Part shown: piece by piece, positions 51,235-61,448 of the stretch | How positions within the stretch are numbered: position 1 is the stretch's first letter | Layout: the number at the start of each line of letters is the position of its first letter | Assembly (NCBI GenBank): GCA_020740775.1 | Contig: JAHEWK010000036.1 | Coordinates: 278,493-342,492 of the forward strand | From: Ilyonectria destructans | Lineage: Eukaryota; Ascomycota; Sordariomycetes; Hypocreales; Nectriaceae | DNA length: 64,000 nt | Direction: 5' to 3' | Translations under genes and position numbers: made by a program | Notes under the pieces: generated by a model | Databases searched by the model: none | What the model was told of the DNA's origin: nothing | The model's input: only the letters and a program-made list of their open reading frames with translations

Positions 51235-54200
51235 TTACCCCCCTCCTCCAGAGTTGGCGTGTATCTCACGATGATTTTCGAAGTTGACTCTCTTCTTCTT
51301 CCGCTTTGTCCATTGTTTCCATGCATCCGTATGCCGTACAGCACTGAGATGCTCCCACGTGGGTCTCGAATAGTCCACCCACTTCACGAGCACCTTCTTG
51401 TGCGTGCCTTCCTTCTTTTCATCGAGGATGCGTTCAACGAGGTACATCTCTTGACCGTCCACCAGCACTGGTGGGGCGCTCTCGTGATCGACCTGCTGTG
51501 ATGGTAGCGGGTCGTCAGGGACGGGCCGGAGCAAATCCACATGGAATACTGGGTGTATGCGTCCGGGCACGTCTAACTTGTAGGCGTGTGGGTTAATCTC
51601 CTCGACCACTTGGTATTTTGCATGTAGCCAGTCCAGCTTCTTACAAGGCCGTGACGTCTTGACGTTCTTCAGATTAAGGTATACCCAGTCTCCAGGCTTG
51701 TAGCGGGGCGAGGCAGTTCTGTGCCTGTTGGCTTGGGCTTGCTGTATCTCTTGGGCCATAGCTATTGCAGCTTGCGCAAACTCTGTGGCGTCCTGAAGTC
51801 TCTGGATGAAGTCTTCTGCCATAACCTCGCCCTCCCTCGCATCTTCTGCTCTTCGATCCTCGACTAGCTGAATTGGCTCGTTGTGGTAGCCGTGCATGAA
51901 GAAGAACGGGCTTAGGCCGGTAGAGGCCGCGTCCCTCTCGTTGATTGTTGCCATGGCTATTGGTAGCAGGTCTAGCCAATTCTCTTGGAGATAGTTTGTC
52001 CATATTCGTAGGATCTTCTCAACCTCTTGGTTCATTCGCTCCGTCGCTCCATCCGTCTGTGGGTGGTACGCCGTCGATAGCCGCTGCTCGATCTGCAGCA
52101 GTTTGCAGAAGTGCTTCCACATGTCGCTGACAAACTGGGGCCCACGGTCACTGGTTATGGCTGTTGGAATACCATGGACCGGGTAGTGCCGTTCGAAGAG
52201 TCTCTTAGCAACCGCTTCCGAGGAGATATCGCTCATGCCTTCGAGTTCGACGCCTTTGGTAAGCCGGTCTGTGACTACCATGCAGTTCGTCGCGCCATCC
52301 CGTCCCGATGGTGGGAGGTCCGTAATGAAGTCGATAGTGACCTCGCTCCATATTCGTTGCGGAATGGGTAATGGCTTCAGGAGCCCTCTCTTCGTGTCTC
52401 TCCAAATGGTGTTCCTTCCGCAGACCTCACAGTTACGCACGAATTGGCGTACTTCGCTAGCTGCGCCCGGCCAAAAGAAGCGTCTCGACAGAATAGAGTA
52501 CGTAAGGTCTCTCCCCGGGTGCCCGGTAATGTGGGAGTCGTGTGTTGCTTGAATAATCTTCGTGCGCAGCGGCTCAGAGTTGGGTATCCAGACACGATTC
52601 CGGAAGCATAGGAGACCTTTGTCATCCAGTGAGCATTCTGAGATACTCACAACCTTCTCCTTTTGCAACTGTGTCGGTAAGTTCTTCTCTCCATTCGCTA
52701 CTAGCTTCGTGAGTTCCTGGTAGAGCTTGTCCTCTCGGCGTGCGGCGTCCCAAAGTTGCTGCAATTCCTGGTCCTCGAATAGCCTGATATCCTTTTCGAA
52801 ATCAAACTCCAGGGCGCCCTCAGTGTTGGTGGAAACTGTCGAGATGCGTACCCTTCTAAGATGGTCGTCCTGAAAGAGCCTCATAATGCGTGCTTGAGCC
52901 GCTCGTCCGAGTAGTCGGCTGGCATATCTTGGTCTCGTCGAGAGAGCGCGTCTGGCAGTCCAGCCTTCTTTCCGGGTCTCCATTCGAGTGTGAAATGGAA
53001 CCTGGATAAGAACTCCGACCATCGTACTTGTCTTTCCGTTAATCTTCTCTCCGAATAGAAGTATTTCAGATTCTGATGGTCCGTGAGGATCCTGAAATTC
53101 TTCACAGCTCGCAGCTCTGGTTCCCATTGCTCCAGACACCTTACAATAGCAAGCAGTTCCTTGTCGTGAATAGCGTAGTTGACCTCTGCTGGCGAGTGTT
53201 TCTTCGAGAAATAGGCGACAGGCCGTAATAGTCCGTCTTCGTCGTCTCGCTGGGAGAGGACACCCCCAGTGACAAATCCTGAAGAATCTGCCTCCACGAT
53301 AGTCTCTCTCTCCGGGTGGAAATGAGCTAGAATAGGGGCCGTGATCAACAGGTCCTTAAGCTTCTCAAAGGCTTCTTCGCATAGGTCGTCCCAACGGAAG
53401 GGTACGTCCTTTTTCGTTAGCCGTATCAGCGGCTCTGCTATCTCTGAGAACTCAGGCATGAAAATCCTATAGAAGTTCGCGAAACCGATAAAGGCTCTAA
53501 CGGCTTTTACGTTCGTTGGCGTAGTCCATTCCTTGACAGCCTTGACCTTCTCAGGATCGACTCGGATCCCGTTCTCCGCCTCGATAATGAACCCGAGATA
53601 TTTCACCGTCTTGACTTCGAATTCGCTCTTGCTGATGTCTAGCTGTAGCCCAGCATCCATTAGGCGTTGGAGGACCCTGCCGACTTTGTCGCGGTGGTCT
53701 TGAATGCTTCCAGAAGAGAAGATCAACACGTCGTCGATGTATGCTGACACGAAATCGTCTAGGTAGTCTTGGAGCACGCTGTTGATATACCGTTGAAAGG
53801 CTGCGGGTGCACCTGTCAGTCCAAATGGGACTACCAGCCATTCAAAAGATCCGTAGCGTGTTCTGAAGGCCGTCTTTTCTTCGTCTCCGGGGGCGACCCT
53901 GATCTTGTGGAATGCTGCTATAACATCTAGCTTCGTGAACCACTTTGCCTTTGCCACAGTGCGTAGCGTTTCGTTGAGTAAGGGCAGCGGATAGCGGTCC
54001 TTCTTGGTGATGTTGTTCAGTCCTCGGTAATCCACACAAAAGCGAACGCCTCCACCAGGCTTTTTCACCATGAGAACCGGTGCCGCCGCGGGTGAACTGC
54101 TAACTCTGATAAACTCCTTGTCGAGAAGCTCTGTAAGTGTCTTCCGCAGTACCAATAGCTCTTCGCGAGACATGCCATAAAGCGGACCCCAGGGTAGGGG

Positions 54201-54923
54201 TTTCTCGCGGCCGTGTTCGTCTCGTAGGACTTCGATCTTCAGGTCAACGCCTGGCCTGTGGGGAGGTAACTGGTTGGCCAGTTGTCGAGAGAAGGCTTGT
54301 AACCACTTGTGGTAGTGTGGTGGCAACTTCTCCACTGGGTCGATCTTTGGTTTCGGTCTCAAGGCTTTGTCGATGTCCGCCATCGTGACGGCATAAACTC
54401 CAACGCCGCCTGTACGTCTGTTGCGGCGCACGTCGCCTAGAAAGGCAGCGGCCATCACCTTCGAGACCTCTAGTCGAGGGGGCCGATAGCGTTGTCGGTC
54501 TTGTACTTGAGCTCCACTGGTTCCGATCTCCAAGTATCCTTCCTTCGCATGAATGTGAACATCTTGATCTTCCATCCATCGTTTGCCTAGAATCATATCC
54601 CAGTTAAGGTCGTCAATGACGTACATAAATACACGGCGCTGTTGGTGTCCGTCTAGGTCGATCGATAAGTAAGTGATCTTGTCGATCTTAACCTCCTTGC
54701 CGTCTCCTGCTGCATTCTCGAGGATGCGAGGTTGAACAGGTATATGTGGCAGCTGAAGAGATTGGAAGGTCCGTTTGCTAACCGCGCCGTAGCAGAGGCA
54801 ACCATAGTCGACGAGGGATGGTACGAAGTCCGTTCCATTCACCCTAACGTCTGCTATGAATGGATCTCCATCCATTCTCTTTTTACCGGTTGTCTCCCAT
54901 TCTCTCACAGCCGCCGCGTGTTC
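51235..54923 (-). pseudogene. Gypsy pol polyprotein with chromodomain, copy 2, one frameshift
   Basis: Domains in order: protease-like region (VDYGCLCYGAVSKRTF), reverse transcriptase (FTKLDVIAAFHKIRV, YIDDVLIFSSG), RNase H (VEADSSGFVTGG), then a frame change near 52,890, the integrase zinc motif (HITGHPGRD...CEVCGRN), core (VTIDFITDLPPSG, TSDRGPQFVS, GATERMNQE), the linker KLDWLHAKYQVVEE, and a C-terminal chromodomain (YLVERILDEKKEG...VKWVDYSRPTWEH). By comparison with copy 1 the frame change equals one missing base after the codons for DERLK. Otherwise it is open to the TAA at 51,235. It could be a true inactivating mutation or a base-calling error. Confidence 0.88.
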
Positions 54924-56243
54924 CTAGTCTGAATCTCCGTCGCTCTGGAGAGTGGCATCTTCGCCTTCTTCAACGATCGCGGCGTTGGTAACCGAGGGGC
55001 GCGAGGGGGCTGCGGCGTTGACTTGAGTGCGTCTGGTTACGCTCCCGGGCCGAATAGGTGCGGCTAATGGACAGCGTTCGATTCTGCAGTTATCTCTTCC
55101 GCAACGGAGACAACGTCCTTCGCGGTAGCGTGCATCCATTTCATCCTGATCGACCCACTTGGCACGCTTACCGAGCAAAGCCTGATCCTCTGGTCGCCTG
55201 GACTGGTAGCCATTCGTGTTCTTGCCGCCGCGGGTGCGCCCAGCGTTTACTTGAGTGGATGCTTGTGGGGTTGGCTCCCATTCCATCATGTCCTCTCTTC
55301 TGACCTCAGCCTGCTGGACATGCTGTTGCTGAGATCTCTGGCTGCTCTGACTACCGTGGTTGTCCAAGCCCCTCGTGTTGCCGCGAGGTTTCTTCCACTG
55401 GCCTAACAGTTCCATCTGGCTGCTAAGCGAGTCGCACCTCTTTGCCAGCCCAACGTAGGTGCTAATCGCGACGGAATCAGAGCCTATAAGAGCGGCCTTC
55501 ATTCTGTCGTTTAGTGCCTCCTGGAGGTAAGAAATCTTGCTGTCATCTGGCCAATATTCGGCATTGGCGTTGGCGATCTCTTTCTCGAAACGAGGGTAGA
55601 ACGAAGTAAAGGGTTCGTTTTCTCCTTGCTTAATCGAGTGCAGGTTGCGAGTAGCTCTCTGTTTACGATCCTTCTCTCCGTACAACAGTTCAAGGCGGTT
55701 GAGCAGTTCAGCCACATTAAACGTCCTCTTCTCAATTTGCATCTCCACAAAGGTGGTCACATTGTCTTTAGCCTTGCCTTCCAGGCTCATAAAGACATAC
55801 ATAAAGTGGCCCTCTGCGTCTCCGAGGGCTTCGCCGTCGACTCGTAGCTTCCCTTCGGTCTCCAACTTCCAGCTACGCCACTGGGACTTGTCACCACTGT
55901 ACTTCGGGACATCTCGCAGCTTGGGGCGCTTGGTCGGGTGAGGACTGTAAGTGATAACCGTATTGGCGGGATCGGCGGTGATAGAAGGGTTGGTAGTAGT
56001 GTTGGGAGTGACAGGAACAGCGGTTGTCTTATTGTCTTCTGGCGCCAGCGTGGGCGCTGGTGTGGGCTGTATAGACTGGATGGACGTTTCCAGTGCTAAC
56101 AGCTTCAATTTCGTTTCCTCATTTGCCTCTCTTAGGGCCATATTCTCGGACCGCATAAGCCTGACTTCGCTCAAGAGTTGCTCGAGTACGCTAGCCGACT
56201 GGCTAGTGGTTTCCCCCTGAGTCATGCCGTCTGAGTGGTCCAT
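54924..56243 (-). CDS. Gypsy gag, copy 2
   Basis: 439 aa from the ATG at 56,243. A helical E/L-rich N-terminus precedes a P/T-rich linker, the gag core (WRSWKLETEGKLRVDGEALG, FTSFYPRFEKEIANANAEYW) and a zinc knuckle (CLRCGRDNCRIERCPLAAPI). It ends GDSD at an in-frame TAG (54,924-54,926), after which pol continues in the same frame. Homologous to copy 1 gag throughout but clearly diverged. Confidence 0.9.
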   Translation of the reverse strand: MDHSDGMTQGETTSQSASVLEQLLSEVRLMRSENMALREANEETKLKLLALETSIQSIQPTPAPTLAPEDNKTTAVPVTPNTTTNPSITADPANTVITYSPHPTKRPKLRDVPKYSGDKSQWRSWKLETEGKLRVDGEALGDAEGHFMYVFMSLEGKAKDNVTTFVEMQIEKRTFNVAELLNRLELLYGEKDRKQRATRNLHSIKQGENEPFTSFYPRFEKEIANANAEYWPDDSKISYLQEALNDRMKAALIGSDSVAISTYVGLAKRCDSLSSQMELLGQWKKPRGNTRGLDNHGSQSSQRSQQQHVQQAEVRREDMMEWEPTPQASTQVNAGRTRGGKNTNGYQSRRPEDQALLGKRAKWVDQDEMDARYREGRCLRCGRDNCRIERCPLAAPIRPGSVTRRTQVNAAAPSRPSVTNAAIVEEGEDATLQSDGDSD

Positions 56244-56404
56244 TATTCTTCTTCGCTTGTGGCTTCTGGTGCTTCTAACTTCTTAACTCCGGGTGCTTCG
56301 GGTGCTTCGGGTGCTTTGGGTGCTTCGGGTGCTTCGGCTGACTTTTTGACTTCTGGACTCGGGATGAGTCGTTGACTTCTGGACTTCAGCAGATTTCTGA
56401 AGTG

Positions 56405-56416
56405 ATCTTGAAAGTA
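56405..56416 (-). promoter_or_regulatory. Candidate self-priming primer-binding site, copy 2
   Basis: The 12 bases abutting the 5' LTR, TACTTTCAAGAT on the element strand, are the exact reverse complement of ATCTTGAAAGTA within the LTR. The layout matches copy 1 and Tf1-type self-priming. Confidence 0.75.
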
Positions 56417-56632
56417 TGTGAAAGGCCTCTAGTGAGTTGATTCAACTAACTAGTCCCTATGCTGTTTACTTTCAAGATGAAGAAAGGAAAGAATCTAAAT
56501 ACAAACTGGGTGCGTGAAGACGCGTTATATCTTCTTTAATATAGAAGATTCGAGAATCAACTCGATGGCGCTGTGGAGAAGAATTCGGGCTTGGCGGCAG
56601 AGCCGCCAGCCAAGTGGGCCTGACCCGTTACA
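56417..56632 (-). repeat. 5' LTR of gypsy copy 2
   Basis: 216 bp with TG...CA ends. On the element strand ATCTTGAAAGTA (56,478 to 56,467) lies about 50 nt before the LTR end; it is complementary to the primer site and so marks the likely start of R. Confidence 0.95.
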
Positions 56633-56687
56633 TGAAGGACTTCAATAGCTTGCACTTGTAACACATGAATAAACACCAAGCGTCAAT

Positions 56688-58940
56688 ATGCCTACCGGGT
56701 CGTCTCTATTTGTAGGGGACGTTGAATACGAAGAATTAAGCTCGCCAGCTCCAGAATCAAGCATCTCCGCAGCCGTGCGGCCTCATTCACAGCAATCATT
56801 TTTCTCCACGTCCTCCTCCGCTTCTTCCGTGTCTAAGCCTCAATCTCAGTCGAAGAAACGTAAACTCCGCGCGCCAGAAACCTGGAAGCACTTCCGCGTG
56901 CCCCAAGGAGACGAAGAGACACACCAGAATAACCAGAGACTCTGGTATTGTCAACACTGTCACAATCCGCCATGGCGTACAGTCTCCACTACAAGCGCCA
57001 AACGGCATATGCGAAGTGGCCACTGTATTATCATTGACGATGAAGAAAGGCCAGCCAAGAAGGCACTTCAACAGTCTCTTGAAGTAGCATTTACACGTGT
57101 CGAAGAGAAGAACCGAAACCTAGTATCCCGTGACGAACAATCGATACTACGGAATGCGATCCAACTTGACGCATTCTACGAGGCTCAGATCCAACTTATC
57201 ACAAGCCGGCGGCTCCCATTCAGCTGTGTCTCTTGGCCGGAATACCAAGCACTTCTCTGCGCAGTTAACCCAAGAGCTGAAGAGTTCCTTATTCAGTCAG
57301 GCAATACAGTAGTGGCTCATATTGAGCTGTCATACGTCATACATCGCGAGAACATCAAAGCTCAATTACAGGCGGCAAAGTCACAAGTCCACTTCAGCAT
57401 CGATCTATGGTCATCACCGCATCGCAAGGGATTTCTCGGAATATGTGGGCAATGGGTTGATGAGCATTATGAACTCCGTGAGGCCTTATTAGGTCTACCG
57501 AACGTACAGCACAGTCACTCCGGAGAGACAATGTCACGGCACTTGCTGGACACCATACGGTATTTCAATATCGCAGGCAACATTGGCTACTTTACGTCAG
57601 ATAACGCTAGCTCCAATGACACTTGCATGCGTGCTTTGTCAACGGCATTGGCGAACGAATATGGCATTGGATTCGACCCCATTGATCGCCGCGTTCGATG
57701 TGGAGGCCATATTATCAATCTGTGCCTCCAGGCGTTTCTCTTCGCCTCCAGCAAAGAGGCACTCAATGCTGCCATTGAAGAGGCAGATAGCAACGTAAAT
57801 ACCACAGTTGTTGAGTCTCTACAGGCGAAATTGCAGCAGAAGAGTAGCAAGGGCAAGCAGCGAAATGTGCCGGAGGATCGATCCGGATGGCGCTCGATGG
57901 GCCCCCTTGGCAAACTACACAATATCGCCGTGTTTATACGGAGTTCTACAATACACAGAGATGCTTGGGAGCGCCTGGCAGGCCGTGTACTCGGCATTGA
58001 CAATGCAACCAGGTGGAATTCATGGTACATGTTGCTTCGTACTGCACTCGAGAAGAAAGACAAACTTATGGTCTTTCAACAAGATCATCATAAAGCCTTG
58101 GGCGACGATAGTCTCACACAGGATGACTGGGATGTCCTCAGATTGACGGCGGACTTCCTCCAACCGTTCTGGCAGGCTACGCAGGCTCAGCAGAAGAAGT
58201 GGTCGTCGTTAGATCAGCTACTTTACCACATGGATATCCTGCTCAAGCATTTCGAAGATGCTAAGGTATATACTAGTTGCGACCTTATTTAGCCTTATGG
58301 TACTAACTATTTATAGAAGACGTACGCCGATCATCAACGCCTTATCCACTCTATCCACATGGGCTGGTTTGTGCTTGATAAGTACTACTTTAAGACCGAT
58401 GAGACGCCTGTATATTCCGCGGCATTGCTTCTCCACCCATCAAAGCGATTGAAGTACCTCCGCCAGAACTGGCACGTTGATTGGCATGACAGTGCAATCA
58501 ATAAGGCTAGGCAGATCTGGAGTCAGTACAAAGATCTCCCTGTTACCACTTCTCCGGAGGAGGCTTCGGAGATCCAGATGACAGCGTACGATAAACTGGC
58601 GCAGTCGCTCGATGTGACGGAGGCATATGACGACGAGGATGAGCTGGAGAAGTTTATTAATGGTTCTCCATGCAAGATCGCAGTTACTCCACTTGCCTGG
58701 TGGAGCAGAGAAGAGCAACGGATCGAATACCCCCGGCTACATAAGATGGCTATTAACGTACTTTCGATTCCGCCTATGTCGGATAAGGCGGAACGTGTCT
58801 TTTCAGGGGCTCGGCGTACTGTTTCGTATGACCGTGCACGCCTCGGGGCGGAGAACATTGAGATGACAGAGTGTATTGGGAACTGGAACAAGAATGACCT
58901 CATTCGGAAGGTGCACGTACTACCAAATGATGACAATTAG
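56688..58940 (+). CDS. hAT-family transposase, two exons (733 aa)
   Basis: DDE transposase of the hAT superfamily. Exon 1 is 56,688-58,265 and exon 2 is 58,317-58,940, joined over a 51-nt intron (GTATAT...TACTAAC...TATAG) that keeps the frame. A BED-type zinc finger lies at about residues 65-110 (WYCQHCHNPPW ... RHMRSGH). The core has FSIDLWSSPHRKGF (first D), YFTSDNASSN (second D) and RCGGHIINLCLQAF. The C-terminal dimerisation block runs WWSREEQRIEYPRLHKMAIN to PPMSDKAERVFSGARRTVS, with the catalytic E in AERVFS. All parts are present, so the gene may be functional. The gypsy element inserted 55 bp upstream of its ATG has probably displaced its promoter. Element ends were not found. Confidence 0.9.
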
Positions 58941-59225
58941 GCTGAAGATCGTTGCAACAGCAGCATGTCTTGCCACTTACTGATAAGCTAATCAATCAGT
59001 ATCAGTAAACATAGTAATCAATCAATCAGTATCAGTATAGGCCTTATCAATCAGTACTGCTTGTTGAGAAGTCTGAGCTGTAGCCTCCCCTTTTAACTCT
59101 TTAAGACCTCCCTACTAGCTACCAGCTAGCCTAAAAGTCTCTAACTGCTTATTATATACCTCCTCTATAATCTGATAATTATCCCTAATTAGGCTAGAAT
59201 TATATATAATTAAACTACTGAGTCG

Positions 59226-59316
59226 GGGATTTCCGGTCTTTTGGGGATTTAGGTCATTTGATCAGATCCTTGCCGCGACTAGGGCTAAGATTGACGGCTT
59301 CCTTCAACAGGAAATA
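59226..59316 (+). repeat. Dispersed repeat, copy 2
   Basis: Plus-strand counterpart of 43,000-43,088, with GGGGATTTCCGGTCTTTTGG, TTTGATCAGATCCTTGC, CTAGGGCTAAGA and CTTCCTTCAACAGGAAA in the same order. Confidence 0.7.
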
Positions 59317-59394
59317 CCGTACCGGGTAGGGACCAGTGGCTTGACCCATTGGGGCCATAAATTGGGAGACCTCGTGCAAGGTCTATTAGCAGGC

Positions 59395-59427
59395 ATCATG
59401 CCTTTATCATGCCTTTATCATGCCTTT
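59395..59427. repeat. 11-bp tandem repeat, three units
   Basis: Three perfect units of ATCATGCCTTT. Confidence 0.95.
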
Positions 59428-59934
59428 CATTACACATTATCATCCTTTTAGCATCTCATTCAATTGACAGTCTTTTGGCCCATTCTTTTGAGACCCCTCA
59501 GTGATCCATTTGATCAAATGGTATCAGCTGAGGAGGTCGTCATTTCTGCTCATTCAGGCTATTTATCAGATTTTTGATCTCGACCCCATCCGACTTTTCC
59601 GTCACAACACTATTGCAGTCATCACAGCTCTGCCTTTTGGGTGGGTTGTGTGTTTTTAGTGTCCTCTGTTCCCGCCCTCACTCACTACCTCTCTATTTAA
59701 AATTCTAACTAAAAAAATATAGTAAGTAGTAAAGAAGTATCTTATTAGATACTTTTAAAAATTAAATCCTCTTAGTAAAGAAAATCCTTTCCTTAGTATA
59801 CCTCTCTATCTATAATTACTCCAGTCTATTAGAGAAAGCTAAATAATATTTAAGATAGCTATTACTTATAAGCTTTATACTGATAGTACTATTCCTTCTG
59901 ATTGATCTTTATAATAGCTAGAGGGATAATATCT

Positions 59935-60364
59935 ATAACGTATATGATAAGCGAGTGGGACAAATAAGCGAGCGTGACACTTATACTGTACAGCTAAAAG
60001 TGTAAACTTTAAAATTTCTAAAACAGGCTATATAGCTCTGAGATTTTTAGGAAATTAGTTTTAGATATTTAACTAAAAAGTTAACAAGCCAGGTTTTTTT
60101 TATATTTGTAAATAAATTATTGAGCTAGTTATAAATAAAAATAGTAAAAAAAACAGTGCGAATTTTATCCTGCTAGCGCTATAAGTATATATAGCTTAAA
60201 AAAGTTATTAAAAATAGGATATATTATAAATAAGTTAAGGTTAAAACTTTAGCTATTATAAGCTTAGTTTGAATTTCTAAGAAATATTTTAAAATTGCGA
60301 TTTAAGGTGAAAATCAGAGTGTCACGCTCGCTTGTTTGTCCCACTCGCTTATCATAGACGTTAT
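59935..60364. mobile_element. MITE copy 1 (430 bp, 46-bp inverted ends)
   Basis: Both ends read ATAACGTNTATGATAAGCGA followed by GTGGGACAAAYAAGCGAG and CGTGACAC; two mismatches over 46 bp. The interior is AT-rich and non-coding (left CTGTACAGCTAAAAGTGT, right TTAAGGTGAAAATCAGAG). It is the same family as 63,053-63,493 by its interior. Confidence 0.88.
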
Positions 60365-60680
60365 ATACAGTATCAATAAAACTATTCCACTAAGAGAGGG
60401 AAATTAGACCTTTTAGGATATAAGTTATATAGGTTTTTAACTTAGGTATAATGTGATGGTGCTGACAGGCACTCTGGGGTTTAATGACAGTAGGTCTAGC
60501 CTGCTGGACTAGGTACTACTTAAAGGACTGCCTCTTCCTAGTAATTGGAGAGGCATGCTTTTTCCCTTCTTCAATTCGAACTTTTTCGAGACACTCATTA
60601 TTCCTTTGCCCCTAGACCAAGCTGTCGCAGCAGCTCTTATCCCTTCCTTGTTATTCCTTTTTTACCTTATTGCACTCAGG
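60365..60680. other. Non-coding region between MITE 1 and the solo LTR
   Basis: AT-rich on the left, then pyrimidine-rich (TTTTTCCCTTCTTCAATTC-type). No gene, RNA or repeat was recognised. Confidence 0.5.
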
Positions 60681-61062
60681 TGTGACGGTCGGGTCTAACC
60701 TAGGGGTATAGGGTAGGTCCGGACGTGAGGTGTATGATCGAGTGGATCAGGACGTCGTAGTGAGCAATGTAGGTCACGGTCTGGTAATGGTAGAATAGTA
60801 GATTCAATGTAACCAAGTGTGTTGATAGCTGGTGAGGCTATCTATCTATGAAAGTGCTAAATGGATGTGCCTATATACTACGGGTGTTGATGCGGGCTCA
60901 CTGGGTGAGAGTGAGTCCAGTCTTGTGGCTCATCGTGGGGAAGTGAGCCGGATGCACGGGCTCACTTACACGGGGTGAGTTCGGGATCTGTGTCAGGTGA
61001 AAAAGTGGGTACGTCATGGTTCTGCCGGTTGTGACCGCCTGGTCCCAACCTGGGCCGTGACA
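60681..61062. repeat. Solo LTR, 382 bp, with TCAGG target duplication
   Basis: Starts TGTGACGGTCGGG and ends GGGCCGTGACA, giving inverted TGTGACGG/CCGTGACA termini. TCAGG lies immediately before (60,676-60,680) and after (61,063-61,067). No internal element sequence is present, so the retrotransposon was lost by LTR-LTR recombination. It is not the 216-bp LTR family of gypsy copy 2. Confidence 0.88.
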
Positions 61063-61448
61063 TCAGGTGCATTTGATCAAGTGCCTGTCTTCCCTTTCAC
61101 CTAATGCCCTCAGCCGGTCTTAGCAGTTGGACCTCCTCCCTGCCCCAACTACAGGGTAGTCTCGATCTTTGCTGTCGCAGGCCCGGTCTGCACTAAGTGC
61201 ATCTCCCACCAACAAAATAAATAGTATAGGTTGTTTAATAATATAAGGGAGGTTTATAGAGTCAGTATTAATAGTTATCTTTTTTACAGTCTTACTAATA
61301 GTAATATTAGTATACTCTCTTTATTCTTTAAGTATAGTATTAAAATACTACGTCACCCCATGCACATTGGAGCGGCGATGGGGTGCATGGGGTAGCCTCA
61401 GCCGAAGACTGTGTGTCCGCGGGCCGGGAAGCTATTCCTACTACTGCA
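61063..61448. other. Non-coding region with Helitron-like terminal hairpin
   Basis: The left half is pyrimidine-rich, then AT-rich. The only structure I see is the hairpin at 61,355-61,393, listed separately. Confidence 0.5.
61355..61393 (-). repeat. 11-bp perfect stem, 17-nt loop hairpin downstream of the helicase relic
   Basis: ACCCCATGCAC at 61,355-61,365 pairs perfectly with GTGCATGGGGT at 61,383-61,393. It lies 56 bp beyond the 3' end of the minus-strand PIF1-like relic, the place where Helitrons carry a terminal hairpin. A canonical CTRR end directly after it is not evident. Confidence 0.6.

Larger units (their letters stand above)
51019..56632 (-). mobile_element. Ty3/gypsy chromovirus-type LTR retrotransposon, copy 2, full length
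   Basis: 5614 bp with two LTRs of 216 bp that I read as identical, each starting TGTGAAAGG and ending CCCGTTACA on the plus strand. The 5-bp duplication TGAAG flanks both sides (51,014-51,018 and 56,633-56,637). Inside, in minus-strand order, are a self-priming primer site, gag, an in-frame TAG, pol with a chromodomain, and the purine tract GGAGGAGGGGGG next to the 3' LTR. Identical LTRs imply a recent insertion, although pol carries one frameshift. Confidence 0.96.
58941..59934. other. Repeat-bearing non-coding region right of the hAT gene
   Basis: Near 58,990-59,055 ATCAATCAGTATCAGTA recurs two to three times. A dispersed repeat follows at 59,226-59,316, then three 11-bp units at 59,395-59,427. 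From about 59,700 the sequence turns strongly AT-rich. No gene is seen. Confidence 0.55.
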
